NCBI GenBank assembly: GCA_032358165.1
Contig: JAALGY010000033.1
Span: forward strand, 1,798,001-1,862,000
Source: Diplosphaera chodatii
Taxonomy: Eukaryota > Chlorophyta > Trebouxiophyceae > Prasiolales > Stichococcaceae
DNA length: 64,000 nucleotides
Direction of reading: 5' to 3'
The position numbers and the translations under genes are program-made. A model generated the notes under the pieces. The model was not told the DNA's origin. It saw only the letters and a list, made by a program, of their open reading frames with translations, and made no database searches. Positions 1 through 10,926 of the stretch are shown one piece after another; position 1 is the first letter of the stretch, and every line of letters starts with the position of its first letter.

Positions 1-1658
1 GCTGGCAGGGCTGGCGGCAACGATGCTGCGCTTGCTGCTGGAGCTGTACGGTGAGCATCCTCTGGTTGCAACAACAAGCCACCCTTGCACAGCAGGCGTG
101 CCTGCCTGCAATTTGACAGACATGGCTGCAGTTGCCGCCCATGGTATGCACCTATGCAGAGGTCAAGCGACCCTCCTGTTGACGGGGTACTGTGCGTCAA
201 GCCGAGTTTGACCTTGGATAGGCACCGCAGAAGCGTCGGGGTACTACTCAGATGCGGCGGGCCGCATTCGGGAGCATGACCGCCGCAACCACCGCATGCT
301 GCTGGACACCTTCATGGTGCAACCTGGACACGACGCCAGCTCTCCCTGCATGCGCACGCCTGTGCAGCCGGGCAACTGCATCAAACGAACAAATGGCCCC
401 GACCTTTGAATCCTGCACCTGGAAGGCCGCCGGTTGGCGCGCAGGTGGAGGGCTTCATCGGGACGGACGCGGTGCTGAAGGGCTGGGAGCAGAAGCAGGC
501 GCTGCTGACGGCGCTGCGGCCGCGCGACCGGCTGCGCCTGCTGGGCCTGGTGCCGCCGGTTCCACCCTGCTGCCTGCACCCACGCGACAGGCTGTCATCC
601 CTGATTCGCACCTTCATGGCTGCATTGCATCTGCATTGTCCTGGGCAGACAACAAGCTGGGGGTGAGGTCATGGTGCGGGGTGTCAGGTGATGGCGAAGC
701 GGCGCGTGCAGCGGGGCGGGGCGGACGAGCGCCGCTACCCCACCATGCACACCGCACGCGAGCTGGTGCACGGCACAGGTACCCTCGCCTGCGGCTGTTG
801 AGCCTTGCCTTGACCTTGCTGCCTCTCGTCCAACAGTCTGACACCTGTTCCATCTTGCATTCATATGTTTCTAATACGCAGCATCCTTGATGGCATGCCT
901 ACAGGAGATACGCCCGGCTTCGTGGACATCGATCCCGCAGAGGTGCTGACTTACATTGCGGACGACCTGGCCTTTGCGCAGGTATGGCTCATTGTCCGAG
1001 AGGTTAGCTTCAACGCTCGATAGTTGCTTGCCGCCATATTAGCACACAGTACAGCTTGGCAAACCCTCAAGTCTGGACCCTGAGTGAGCATGCTCACTGT
1101 GACAAGGCATTGTGCGCTGATTCTGTTGGCTCTTGACCTGCTTCCAGTCGGCCATCAACAAGAGCGCTGACGAGCTGGCGCTGGTGGCAGCGCACGTCGC
1201 TCGAGCAGCAGCAGCATTTTGCCCCAGCACATCGGTATGCGCTGCACGATAGCCACAATTGCCGCAGGCCTACCCAACTAGCAACCTGTTCGTGTGATGG
1301 AGGGCTTGCACGCTGTGGAGACTGTCCAACTGGCACAATGTGTTGGCTGTGCGGGTGCAGGAGGATGTGGCGGCTGCGCTTGAGCGAGTATCAAGCGCCA
1401 TGCTGGCCAGGTGGGCCACCGTTCAGTACCTGCTCCTTTCAGCCGCGGCTGGTTTATTTGTGCCTGCAAGCCAGCCTTGCAGCTGTGAAGCGTGCGCATG
1501 CCATGATGTCTATGCTCATGCTGGTGGCCGACGCCTGCAATGTGCTGCTGCCGCGCCACAGGCACGACGAGGGTGACAAGTCGAACCGCCTGAGTGCCAA
1601 CAGCAGGGCAGAGCTGCGAGGGGCCGCCCTGCTGGTTCAGGCCGCCAAGTCAGTGTAA
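1..1658 (+). CDS. Unrecognised protein, 3' part only (5' end outside window)
   Basis: I do not recognise this gene. The window opens inside a coding exon ending in MLRLLLELYG just before a GT donor. Further exon-like pieces follow on the same strand: YYSDAAGRIREHDRRNH near 240-310, GTDAVLKGWEQKQALL near 450-560, DTPGFVDIDPAEVLTYIADD near 905-980, SAINKSADELALVAAHVARA near 1148-1230 and EDVAAALERVSSAML near 1360-1410. The last piece ends in AALLVQAAKSV at a TAA stop at 1656-1658. The pieces are flanked by GT and TGCAG and are rich in charged, helix-forming residues, so they look like a soluble alpha-helical protein. The stop codon itself lies in a TGTAA pentamer. The exon chain between pieces is my inference. 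The gene converges with the deacetylase gene on the other strand. Confidence 0.4.
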
Positions 1659-1959
1659 TGAGCGGAACCCAGCAAGGCATGATGCCGCGGGGTACAGCAG
1701 CATCTGCCCTTTGCATCATGCTCAGGATGGCGACCCGTGTGCAGAGTGTGGAGGCCTGCACTTGCTGTTCTCTTTCAAGTACCTTAACACAATGTCATCA
1801 GATCACACGAACAAATTGATATAGTAACTGATCACGCAGTCACCGTGAAACCTGCTGTCGCCAAATCAATACTTAAGTCACCTTCGTGCCGTCACTTGCA
1901 CATGCGGTGGTGTTGTCACGCAACAGCACCCTGGTTGTGGGATCACAGTATACAACTTC
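1659..1959. other. Convergent 3' intergenic gap
   Basis: About 300 bp separates the stop of the partial gene from the stop of the histone deacetylase on the opposite strand. It probably holds both 3' UTRs. I see no coding signal or repeat in it. Confidence 0.5.
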
Positions 1960-4900
1960 TCATACACAGACGACGAACTCTACTTCCTTTCTGCTCCTGC
2001 TGGAGCGGCTGCGTGTGTTGCGAGGCGTGTGCAGGGAGGCCACATGCTCCGCCCATCGCGCTGCAAAACCCTCCTTGCTGCCGATGGGCTCCAGCACCGG
2101 CCTGCAAAGCAATAGGTATGCACCGTCAAGCAGCAACGGGTGGCGAGGAAGCAACGCCCAGTGTTCTCAGATCTGCGTGTGCCCTGCGTCACGCTGCCAG
2201 CAGGTGCACAGAGCCCACCAGTGGGGCGCCTGCGCCTGCGCGGTGGCCTGCAGCGCGGCCTGGGTGCCGGCCAGGGGGCGGGGCGCGGCGAAGGGGTCGG
2301 GCGGCGGCGGCGGGGCGCCCAGCAGCACGCCCAGGCAGGCGGCGGCCGCCTCCGCCGTGGCCCGCGTGTTGTAGCCGCCCTCCAGCGCCAGCAGCGCCCG
2401 GCCGCCGCTCAGCGCCGCCAGCGCTTGCTGCGGGGCTAGGGCAGCGCACACCTGGCCGAACCTCGTCGTGCAAAGGTCCAATGCGCCGATAGGCAAGCCG
2501 TTCAACAGAGGCAGCTGAACCTTGCAAGCGCTTGCTGCTGGCTGCAGGACATTCTCCACCGCACCAGACGTCTGCTAGCTACGGAGCAGGGTGAAAACCA
2601 ATAGGTAGATTGTTGCTTGCTCGCTGCTGCGTCACGGCGCAGCACAGTTGCGCACCGTCATCCTGCCGTAGCCGTGGGGCGTGAGGCGGCAGCCGCCCAG
2701 CGGGTCGCCCTCCGCAGCATCGAAGCCTGCCGACACCAACACCACCTGCAGCGTGTACCCACACAGATGCTCACTCGCGGGACCATCACAGGGTGGCAAT
2801 GCAATGATGTCCTTGTGCACCAAGTGCACGGCCGCGGGCGCTGCTGCTGAAGCGTACACAACATCTCAAGTGTCACTCGTGCCAGCAGTGGCTGCACCTG
2901 CGGGGCAAAGGCGCGGGCAATGGGCTCCAGCACCAGGTCCCACGCCGCGAGGTAGTCCGCGTCGCCCACCCCGCCCTTCATCCACGGCACCTGCATGTCA
3001 GACCTAAGTACAGTCCAGATGGGCGTGTCCTGGTCAAGGCGTGCTGACCATGGACAGTGCCACAGGAATGCCTCCTGACTTGTACACTGCCAGGGCAGCG
3101 TGCAATGCAGGCAGGTGCCCGAGAGCACAGAGGCAGATCGTGTGGCAAGCTTTCAAGCGCACGTTCACTGTGAAGCCCTGGCCTGCGCCGCTGCCGATGT
3201 CAGTTGCCGCGCCTGTGTTGGGGTAGAACCCGTTGCCGCGATGCAGCGACATGTACATGACCCTGCCCAGGCATCACAGGAAATTTGTCCCTCGTCCAGA
3301 ACCATCCCGCTCCAGGATTTTGAACACGTGGCCATCGCAACAGTGAAATGATCCCCACCTGGGGTCATGCTCCAGCATGTGTTCTGTGCCTGCAGAAAAG
3401 TCGAAGACGCGGATGTCAAGATGACCCGCAAACATGGTACAGGGGGGGCAGCACCAGAAAAGGCGACAATCTCAGGCACAGTTTCATGTAGGCCTGATCG
3501 CCTGCCCACATGCACTTTGCTGCGCACCGTTCCCATGATGCACATCCTGCAGGAGACGGCGCAACAGTTCAGGCTCTGGAGGTTGCCACCACTCCGCTTC
3601 AGCACATCTCCAGGGTTTGACAGTTCGGCGGGCGCCGCACTCGGGGCCATCCACCGCAGCTGGGCGCACCCAGTCAAAGATGAGGACCCGCTCGAGGCCC
3701 TGCTCCAGCAGCGACAGCGCCGCCAGCACCACGTTGTTGTAGAAGCAAAAGCCCATCGCGCAGCCTGCCGAGGAGCTGCAGCTCGTCGGCTTGCAGCACA
3801 ACAACATTACCCGGCCTCAAGTGCAACTAGCTCAGTGCGTGCTGGGGGCAACATGCTGCAGCCTCAGCCTTCTCCTCAGCAGGCAGCAAGTTGCGCACTG
3901 CATTCTGCGTGGTGGCCGGGCGGCCGCACAACTGCCAGGGCACTCCGGGGCACATCGCCCTCCATGACCCAGTGCGCAGCCTGCAGCCATCAACCACCAT
4001 ATCGTCACGGCGTGGGACCACAGGTCTCCTGCAATGAGACGGCTTCACCCTGCGCCAGCGAGTTAGACAGCAATGGATTGCTGTCGGCAACAAGGTCTGC
4101 GGTCGATTGGCCGCCAGAGGAGTTTCGCCACCGGTGGCTGTCAAGCTCACCGCAATGGTGGAGCCTGCGGCTGTGCGGGCAGCAGCGGCTGTGCCCTCGC
4201 TGTAGTAGATGTCCCCGATGGACGGCTCCGCCTCGGGGTCGTACCCGGCCTCCACCGCTGCGATGTGCTCTGCTGTGTGCGCCAGCCGCAGCTCCGCATC
4301 TGACGCCTGCAGACTCACGCTGCGGAGGTGACCCACTCTGAAAGTGTCACCTGTGCAGAGCAGCTCCGATGGTTGCTGACGTCAATCACCCAGGATGTAG
4401 CGCTGTACCTGCCGGGGCGGCAGCGTCCAGCACCGGGCGGCGAGGCCCTGCTCGGTGACCAGCTTGAACAGCTCGGCGGTGCGGGCTGGCCGCTCCCAGT
4501 GGCCTGCAGCAGACCGGCGCACGTGCTGCTGTCAAGCTGACAGCGCTTGTCTGCCTGGCATCTAACTCGCGTCTGTGTCAGACATGAAGGTTGCAGTGAT
4601 GCTGAGCGCCATGCCGTCAAGAAGCATGTGACCCGCGCGGGGGACGGCGCTGCTGCTCACTCTCGGGGCCGACGTGCAGCTCCATGCACTTGTCGTACAC
4701 CAGGCCTACGAGCGCCTCCTGTGGCGCAGCCACCGTGGGCGGCGTGGGCGGCACCCCCAACGCCACCGCCGCCAGCTGCTCTGCAAGTGCCGCCGCCTCA
4801 TCCCGTGACAGTTTCACCTGCGCCAGGGAGTGACACCACTACCCTGTGGCTGCACCCCAGCTGAAGGCCAGCATCCAGCAGGTGCAGGGGGTAGGCACAC

Positions 4901-5606
4901 TGACGGCAACAGTCCTTTCCTCCATGCTCGCTGCCCACAGCAGCAGAAGCACCTTGATGCTAGGCTCCGCATCTGGCGCTGATGGCGTCGCAGCCACGAC
5001 CGTGACGGCTGCCGACGGAATGACCAAGCTGATAGCAGACGACGGCGGTGGCGTGGCAGGCTCTGGTGTGCTGTCTGCATCTGGCTGCTCGCCGTCATCT
5101 GTCATGGTCGGCACTGGCTCTGCTTTGGGCTGCTTTGCAACGTGTGCCATACTCTGAGTATCGCGTCTGCTGTCAAAGCTGCCAGCTGCTGCGTCTCTGC
5201 TGCCCGGAGAAGCTGCAAACGAAGCCGCGTCTGCAACTCGCTCAGCAATGCCTGCTCTGTCCAACGGCTGGACGGGTACACTGGCGATGTGTAGGCCATC
5301 TGCCAGGGACCGGGAAATATCAGCGGCATGGCTGTCACCTGCACGTTGACTGTCGTCCGGCGTGCGCAGACTAAGCGAGTCAAAGGCAGCCCGCAGCGCA
5401 CTGTCGGCCCCTCCAGCTGCCGGAGGTGCAACAGATTTAGGCGTCACTGCTGCCGCTGCTGGACTCGAGTGCGCAGGAGGCTGATCCAAGCCCTCCTTGA
5501 CCTGCTCACTTTCCCCGCTGAGCCCTAGCGTGTGTTGACCATCCATGTTTCGGCAGGCTCCAAGAGGGTAAATGGCTGAGATGGCGCAGCGCCCCGCAAA
5601 TGCCAC
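1960..5606 (-). CDS. Class II histone deacetylase (HDA-type), multi-exon
   Basis: Zinc-dependent deacetylase removing acetyl groups from lysines of histones or other proteins. The catalytic core is clear across exons: [13 protein letters not shown] (near 4470-4500), [11 protein letters not shown] with the catalytic His pair (about 3900-3930), GFCFYNN (about 3735-3755), DVHHGNGAQ with zinc ligands (about 3519-3547), [17 protein letters not shown] (about 3210-3255), [16 protein letters not shown] (about 2690-2740) and LEGGYN (about 2367-2385). SAGFDAAxGDPLGG and EGGYN are typical of class II enzymes. A Pro/Ala/Ser-rich acidic N-terminal region (about 4955-5606) precedes the core and looks disordered. 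An Met at 5546 is an alternative start. A final exon (about 1960-2108) joins through a W codon and reads [20 protein letters not shown], ending in an Arg/Ser-rich tail. All expected active-site residues are present. Exact exon borders near 4520-4660 are unresolved. Confidence 0.9.
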
Positions 5607-6360
5607 TTCTGTCGGTCAGCCGCTCAGCTCACACCGCTGACAATCTGAACGGTATGTCATTCTAGCCACTGTAGGTAACCTGCTCAGAGGCGGCTTTGTT
5701 CACGTCCTGATGGTCAATGTTGACGCAGAGATCAATTTGACCTCGGGGACCTGTCGGCCCTCTGACCCTGCACGTTGGTATCGGCGCACTAACAGTAATG
5801 CCTCACCCTCGAAGTTCACGAATGGCGTCTGCATACTGCCATGTGGCCCTACCTGTTGCTATGGACAATGGACTTCGCTCGGCTCGACAGCTCAGCAAGA
5901 TCAATCTGCAATTTCCTGGGACGCCGAGAATTATTTGAGCCGGACTTGCAGCCGCAGATATTGTACACTACCGCGCTGCAAAGGCGCTGACCATTTCGGA
6001 ACGAGCTTCACGAGCGGTGCGCTAAGTGCTTGGTGGTTATATTAGGGACCGAGGCGGTGAACGCATGCAGACAATACCGGCCTCGACATGCAGCACGCTT
6101 TGCACCATAGGAGGAGTACATCGACGCCGGGTCGACTCGCTGAGCCTGCAAAACGTCCTGCGGCTGATGCACCCGCTGCAGGAGTCGCGTGAGGTTGATG
6201 GGCGTCATCTGGTCAGGTATGCCTCTGCATGCACAGCGAATCAGGGCCTGCACCCGTGGCGGCACCTCGCTGCGTGCAGTCAGAGGCATTCAGATCATCA
6301 GATGGTCATGCCACTTGTGCCTATGCGTGTGCGGCCGTTCCGTGAAGCGCTGCAGTCGCT
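5607..6360. promoter_or_regulatory. Divergent intergenic region, HDAC / ASXH-protein gene
   Basis: The interval lies between the start of the deacetylase on the minus strand and the first long open frame of the next plus-strand gene. It should hold both promoters. Open frames in 6026-6300 on either strand could be an upstream exon of the plus gene, but I could not fix splice sites. No clear TATA box was seen. Confidence 0.35.
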
Positions 6361-9300
6361 GTGTGCGTGCGTGCAACGCAGGCGCTACCCATGCAGAGGC
6401 AGGACATGACCACAATGCAGCTGCTGCAAGCAGATGTGGCGGCCGTGCGTTCAGCAGATGCAGCAGATGGAGCAGAAGCAGGTTCAGCTCTATCTCCACG
6501 CACGCCAGCACTGCCACAGCGTGCAACCAGCAGGCAGATGGATCCCATGCTGGGTTCGCCGCAAAATCTTCCACTGCTTCCGGCTGTGCAGATGGACCGC
6601 TTGGCGTTTGAACAGCTGGCACGCCTGTCTCGCCTCGGCCGCCTGCCGGCTGCCGTGCTGTCTGCCGCCAATGCCCAGGCCAATGCACTTGAGCTGCAGT
6701 GGCAGCAGCCACACGCTTACGATGCGTCAACAGCGCAGGCAGATGCATCCTGCGCTGCATGGCAGCACAAGCCTAGCCTGGCGCACAGCCCGCAGCGTGA
6801 GTGGACGTCTGGATTGCAGCCTGTGGACACTCGGGCCAACTGGCAGGGGAACTGGCACCCAGTGCCATGCAGACAGCATGGCGATGGCAGGACAATGACA
6901 TCTGGGCCAGTTGCTTCCCAACACCACAGCATCTGGCAAAGCGGACCAGCGACATGGGCAAGCAGAACAGCAGCAGAGCATCCAAACATGCTGCAGCCAG
7001 CCGCAGCTTCGCCTGGGGACAGCAGAGTCCGCCAGGCGCTGCGCACGCTGCACCCTGAAGTGCACACCATCGGCGACCTGGCGGCCATTGCCGGCGCTGC
7101 TGCCCTGGCCCAGGTGATCCTGGACAGCGTGACGACGCGAGCGCATGCCAGCATGCCAATTCATAAACTCTCGTCACTTCATGCATGAGCTTAAGCTTGC
7201 AGCGGCTGGTCCAGGTGGTCTTTCTCGGGATTCCTGCGCGGCCGGCCATGCTGCAATTACCTGAGCGGGGTGGCCCAGCAGGTAGACCTTCGTTGTGCTG
7301 CCAGGCATACAATGGATGGGACTTGCGGGCTATCATCCCAAGCATGATGCACTATCTGCAGGCCAGAGCTGTAAGCTGCCGCAGCGGTGGGCCGCAGGAC
7401 TTCAGGCACCAGACCCTGCCGGAGCAGCCTTCCCTGCTGCCAGCCAGCAGAACTGCTTAGTGCGGCCTGGATATATGTCACCGACACTACCACAGCAAGC
7501 CGCCAGCAGTCATTTTGGCGTGTCGGCCAGGTACATGTCTGCAGACCAGCAGGCGCTGAACAGGCCAACATCATTTCAGGCAAGAAGGGCTAGGCTTTCA
7601 CCCACATTGCTGTATAGCTGATGGCACTGCTCGAGCAACACTCCTTGCTATCTGACAGCAGTCATCGCTGCCAACACCTTGGTGCCCAATATCAGACAAT
7701 AGGGCACTGATGTGCAGGACCTGCCACCGCCGTCTGCGACCGTCCTGCGGCGCATGTCAGCGGCATCAGAGATGGGGATGCCCAGGAGTTTGGTGGCTAC
7801 TGCTGCTGCAGCAGGTTTCAACCAAACTCAGATGCAACTGAGCAAGACGTCGGAAGGTGACCAACGCCTGAATATGCTGAGCGACAGCCCTCAAACTGCA
7901 TGTGATGAATCACCTTTCCGAGGTCCTGAGACCTATGAATGTGGTCGACAACACGCGCATTGCAGGCGCACCTCATGTGCATGGCGATGGCAAGCGGCAG
8001 CCAGCCCCTCTGGCAGCTGTGACCGCAACGCATCACAACCACAAACACCCTAGGACTGCGGGTGGGGGCGATGGTGATCAACATGCACTGGACAGGCGGG
8101 TGTTGCTGCAACGCGCAGGTGTGGCCGTGTCACCCAGTGCATGGTATGCACAAGCGGCACTCTTGCGCAGGCCTATGGTGACATCAACAGACGCTTGTGA
8201 TGTGTCTGTCAGGCCTAGCATCAGATGGAGAGCAGGAACTGGGTGCACAGTGCAAAGTGGGCCCTAGACGGCCGGCTGTGACGCATGGTCCAGCTGACAT
8301 CGTGCAGGTATGCACTATGCGGTTGAGGCCGCAGCACCATTCCTGCGTGGCTGGTGACCAGTGTGCTCTCTTGTCGGGCCCAAGTGCCTCGTCTTGTAGG
8401 CAAGACTCCTGAAGGGCAAGCATCTATGCGTTGCAGCTGGCCTTCTGCATGCTGCCCACCTCAGCAGCCACCTGTGAGCAGCTGTATGATGCATGTGCGC
8501 GAGCCCTTCAGGACAATCAGGCCAGCATTAGGGCACCTGAGCGACAGCATGCTGCTCGGACGTCAGCAGCACAGCAGGCGCGGCCTTGCTGGCATCGTGC
8601 TGATCTCCAGCCATGACACAGTGGTGGTTATATGAAATGCACATCATGACTGCAAGCCGGAAGCCATGCACTGCAGGCGCAGCAGCACCAGGCGGTGCTT
8701 TGGGAAGCACGAAAATGTCTGGAGGCTTTGTGTTGCAGCGGCAAGGCCGCAGGCCAGGTTGCTCTGATGGCAGCCCTGCAGCACAGCCCACGCTTCCAGC
8801 GCAGCAGTGACTTGGGAGATGGCATGCTGAGATGGTGCATCAGGTGCATGCCGTCATGCCCTCATGCACTCTTGCATGAACATGTTGCCTGCCTCCCATT
8901 GCCTGCTGTCACATCTGAAAGAGCAACTGGGCACTTGGCCATGCTGCCTTGTACCTTGGCAGTGACACCAAAATCAATGCACGTCCAGGCAGCTGCCAAG
9001 GTCATGGGCCGCAGCGTGTGGCGGCCTGGCCGTGGCAACGGAGGCTGACTACGGCAGAGCGGCCACTCAGGACGCAGCAGCTTCTGTGTTAGCCTCATGG
9101 CCAGCTGAGCCATGCGGAGGTGGCATGACAATGGGTGTTGCAGGTGTACCCAAGCTGGCCGACAGCCCGCGGCAGCATGACGACAGCGGCTGCACACGGT
9201 CAGCGGTCGAATGCCTACACGAGTCTGACACAGCTCAGGTACACTGCGTTGTTTGCTGCTACTCTGTATAAAATGAAACACGAACCTTGAAAGCATCATG

Positions 9301-10464
9301 TGTGTTGGCAATGTGTCTTCGCCTTTCGGCCTCGACAAGTGACAAGCTGGGTTTACGTTGTGCAACTCAGGGGACTGTGGAATCGGCACATGCAGCCGCA
9401 GCAATTGCAGCAGCAACGCCTGTGGGGCGACGGGCCAATGCACTTGGCAGCCCACGACACATAAAGCGCAAGGGGTCTTGCACCAGGCAGCTTCCAGCAC
9501 CCAAGCGGGTGTGCTGCCTCTGAAGCAGTGTATGCTGTTTTGCACCTGTCGCAAAAAGCAATATGTCATGCCAGCAGGATGACTGTGTAATCTAAAACCA
9601 GACGAGCTTTTCGATTGTATGTGCCAGGCACGAGTCACCGACTTCTGCAGAGCCAGCGACTCGGCTTTGGCAGACCTTGATGACCTCACCTGCATCATCA
9701 ATGAAGTGAGTGCTGCAATCATGTGGCAGTGCGGCGCTGGGCCGACTGCATGCGTGGGATGCATTGTTTGCCAAGGTAGGCCAATGAACTGGCAGGACAA
9801 CGCACCCAATCAGTGATCTCATGCATGGGTGCAGCACGCATTTGAGCTCCTGGCGCCAGTGGAACAAAGGCAACTGGCATCTCTGCTGCCGCCCCCAGAC
9901 CGCAGCAAAGCCCACAGTACACTGGCGCACCCCGCCGCCAGCAGCGCCTGCCAGCGCTTCCTGCAGCTCCTCAAGTGTGGGCTGCTGGAAGCGGATGCTG
10001 CGCCACGATGGCTTCCCCCACGGGAACGGGCTGACTACCGCCAAGTGCAGCGGTGGGTGCTTGTCCGGCCTCATCAGACGCTCTACCTCCAACTTGAAGC
10101 CGAGGCGCGGCATGCTTTACTTCGGACACGATACACAGATGCATGTGTGCTGAGTGACCATGGTCAACAGTATATGAGTGTGTTGCCGCTGCAGGGAAGG
10201 CACCATCCGGAGCTGGGCAGAGCAGCATTTTGGGGCTGCAGCTGCAGGCACGCTGCCCAAGTGACGAGTGTAGTTGCACTATCTTCATATGTTGCATGTG
10301 GTTGGTCATCCACGAATGCACCACGGCTCCCACTTCTGCACGCTCCGGTTAGTTTTAGGATGATGCTGCACGCTGCAGACGCACTGCTGGATGGACGAAC
10401 CTCGGCGCCGGAGTTGGTGCTTGGCATCTTCGAGGCCTGTTCAGTGTGTTCCCGACGGCAGTGA
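6361..10464 (+). CDS. Low-complexity nuclear-looking protein with ASXH domain
   Basis: The recognisable part is near the 3' end. One exon ends in DLDDLTCIINE at 9705, before GTGAGT. The next starts at 9835 with HAFELLAPVEQRQLASLLPP and goes on to RFLQLLKCGLLEADAAPRW. Joined in phase, this matches the Asx homology (ASXH) pattern: an acidic/Leu helix, then F-x-x-L-x-x-x-x-Q-x-x-L-x-x-L-L-P, then a helix ending near Gly. In plants this domain ends GATA26-type factors; in animals it is found in ASX/ASXL proteins that bind BAP1-type deubiquitinases. Upstream frames (6361-7188, 7700-8050, 8420-8620, 9030-9523) are Gln/Ala/Ser-rich, and 9430-9515 is basic like a nuclear signal. No GATA zinc finger was found. 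The first exon, the exon chain and the terminal exon (stop 10462-10464) are uncertain, and more than one gene is possible. Confidence 0.45.
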
Positions 10465-10926
10465 AGTGCCGGATTTGACCAGCTGTGCGCCTGTGCACGC
10501 CTTCGATGACGAGGGCAAAATTTTGCATGTGTTGTACATAAGCCTTGGCAGCGGGTTGCAATCTCTGGCGCCGTCTGTGTTTGACATGATGAGCCCACGA
10601 TGAACGACAAACCGCAGAAATAGCCCAGAGATTTGACCGATCAGCCAATCAGCAGTGAAGGTTACGATGGAGTGAAGGCTCATCACCTGCGGAAGGGTGT
10701 CCTTCGGCTGGCTGCTTGCCGCTGATAAATCTCAACGTTGGACAGGCCAATTGGTGCATGTGTCATTCAGCAAAGTGCGTCAATGTCAGCTCAGTGTCAG
10801 CTCTTGCCATTTGATTACGACTCGCCGTTGAACGTATCGTGACGAGTTTAGCGCACTGTGATGCTCCGCATGTCAGTGCTCAAGTGACAGCAGGCTGCGC
10901 AACTGCACTCTCAATCCGTTCACACC
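10465..10926. other. Intergenic gap upstream of ABC transporter
   Basis: Probable 3' end of the ASXH gene plus promoter and 5' UTR of the ABC transporter, both read on the plus strand. Short frames near 10470-10600 could belong to an extra terminal exon of the ASXH gene. Nothing else was recognised. Confidence 0.35.

Noticed and set aside
8862..9809. 315-codon open frame on the minus strand
   Set aside because: No domain, odd composition (many Cys, His, Gln), and it overlaps the plus-strand exon that carries the first half of the ASXH domain.
9592..10113. Minus-strand frame opposite the ASXH exon
   Set aside because: It looks fairly protein-like, but the plus strand gives a phase-correct splice and a family pattern, which the minus strand does not.
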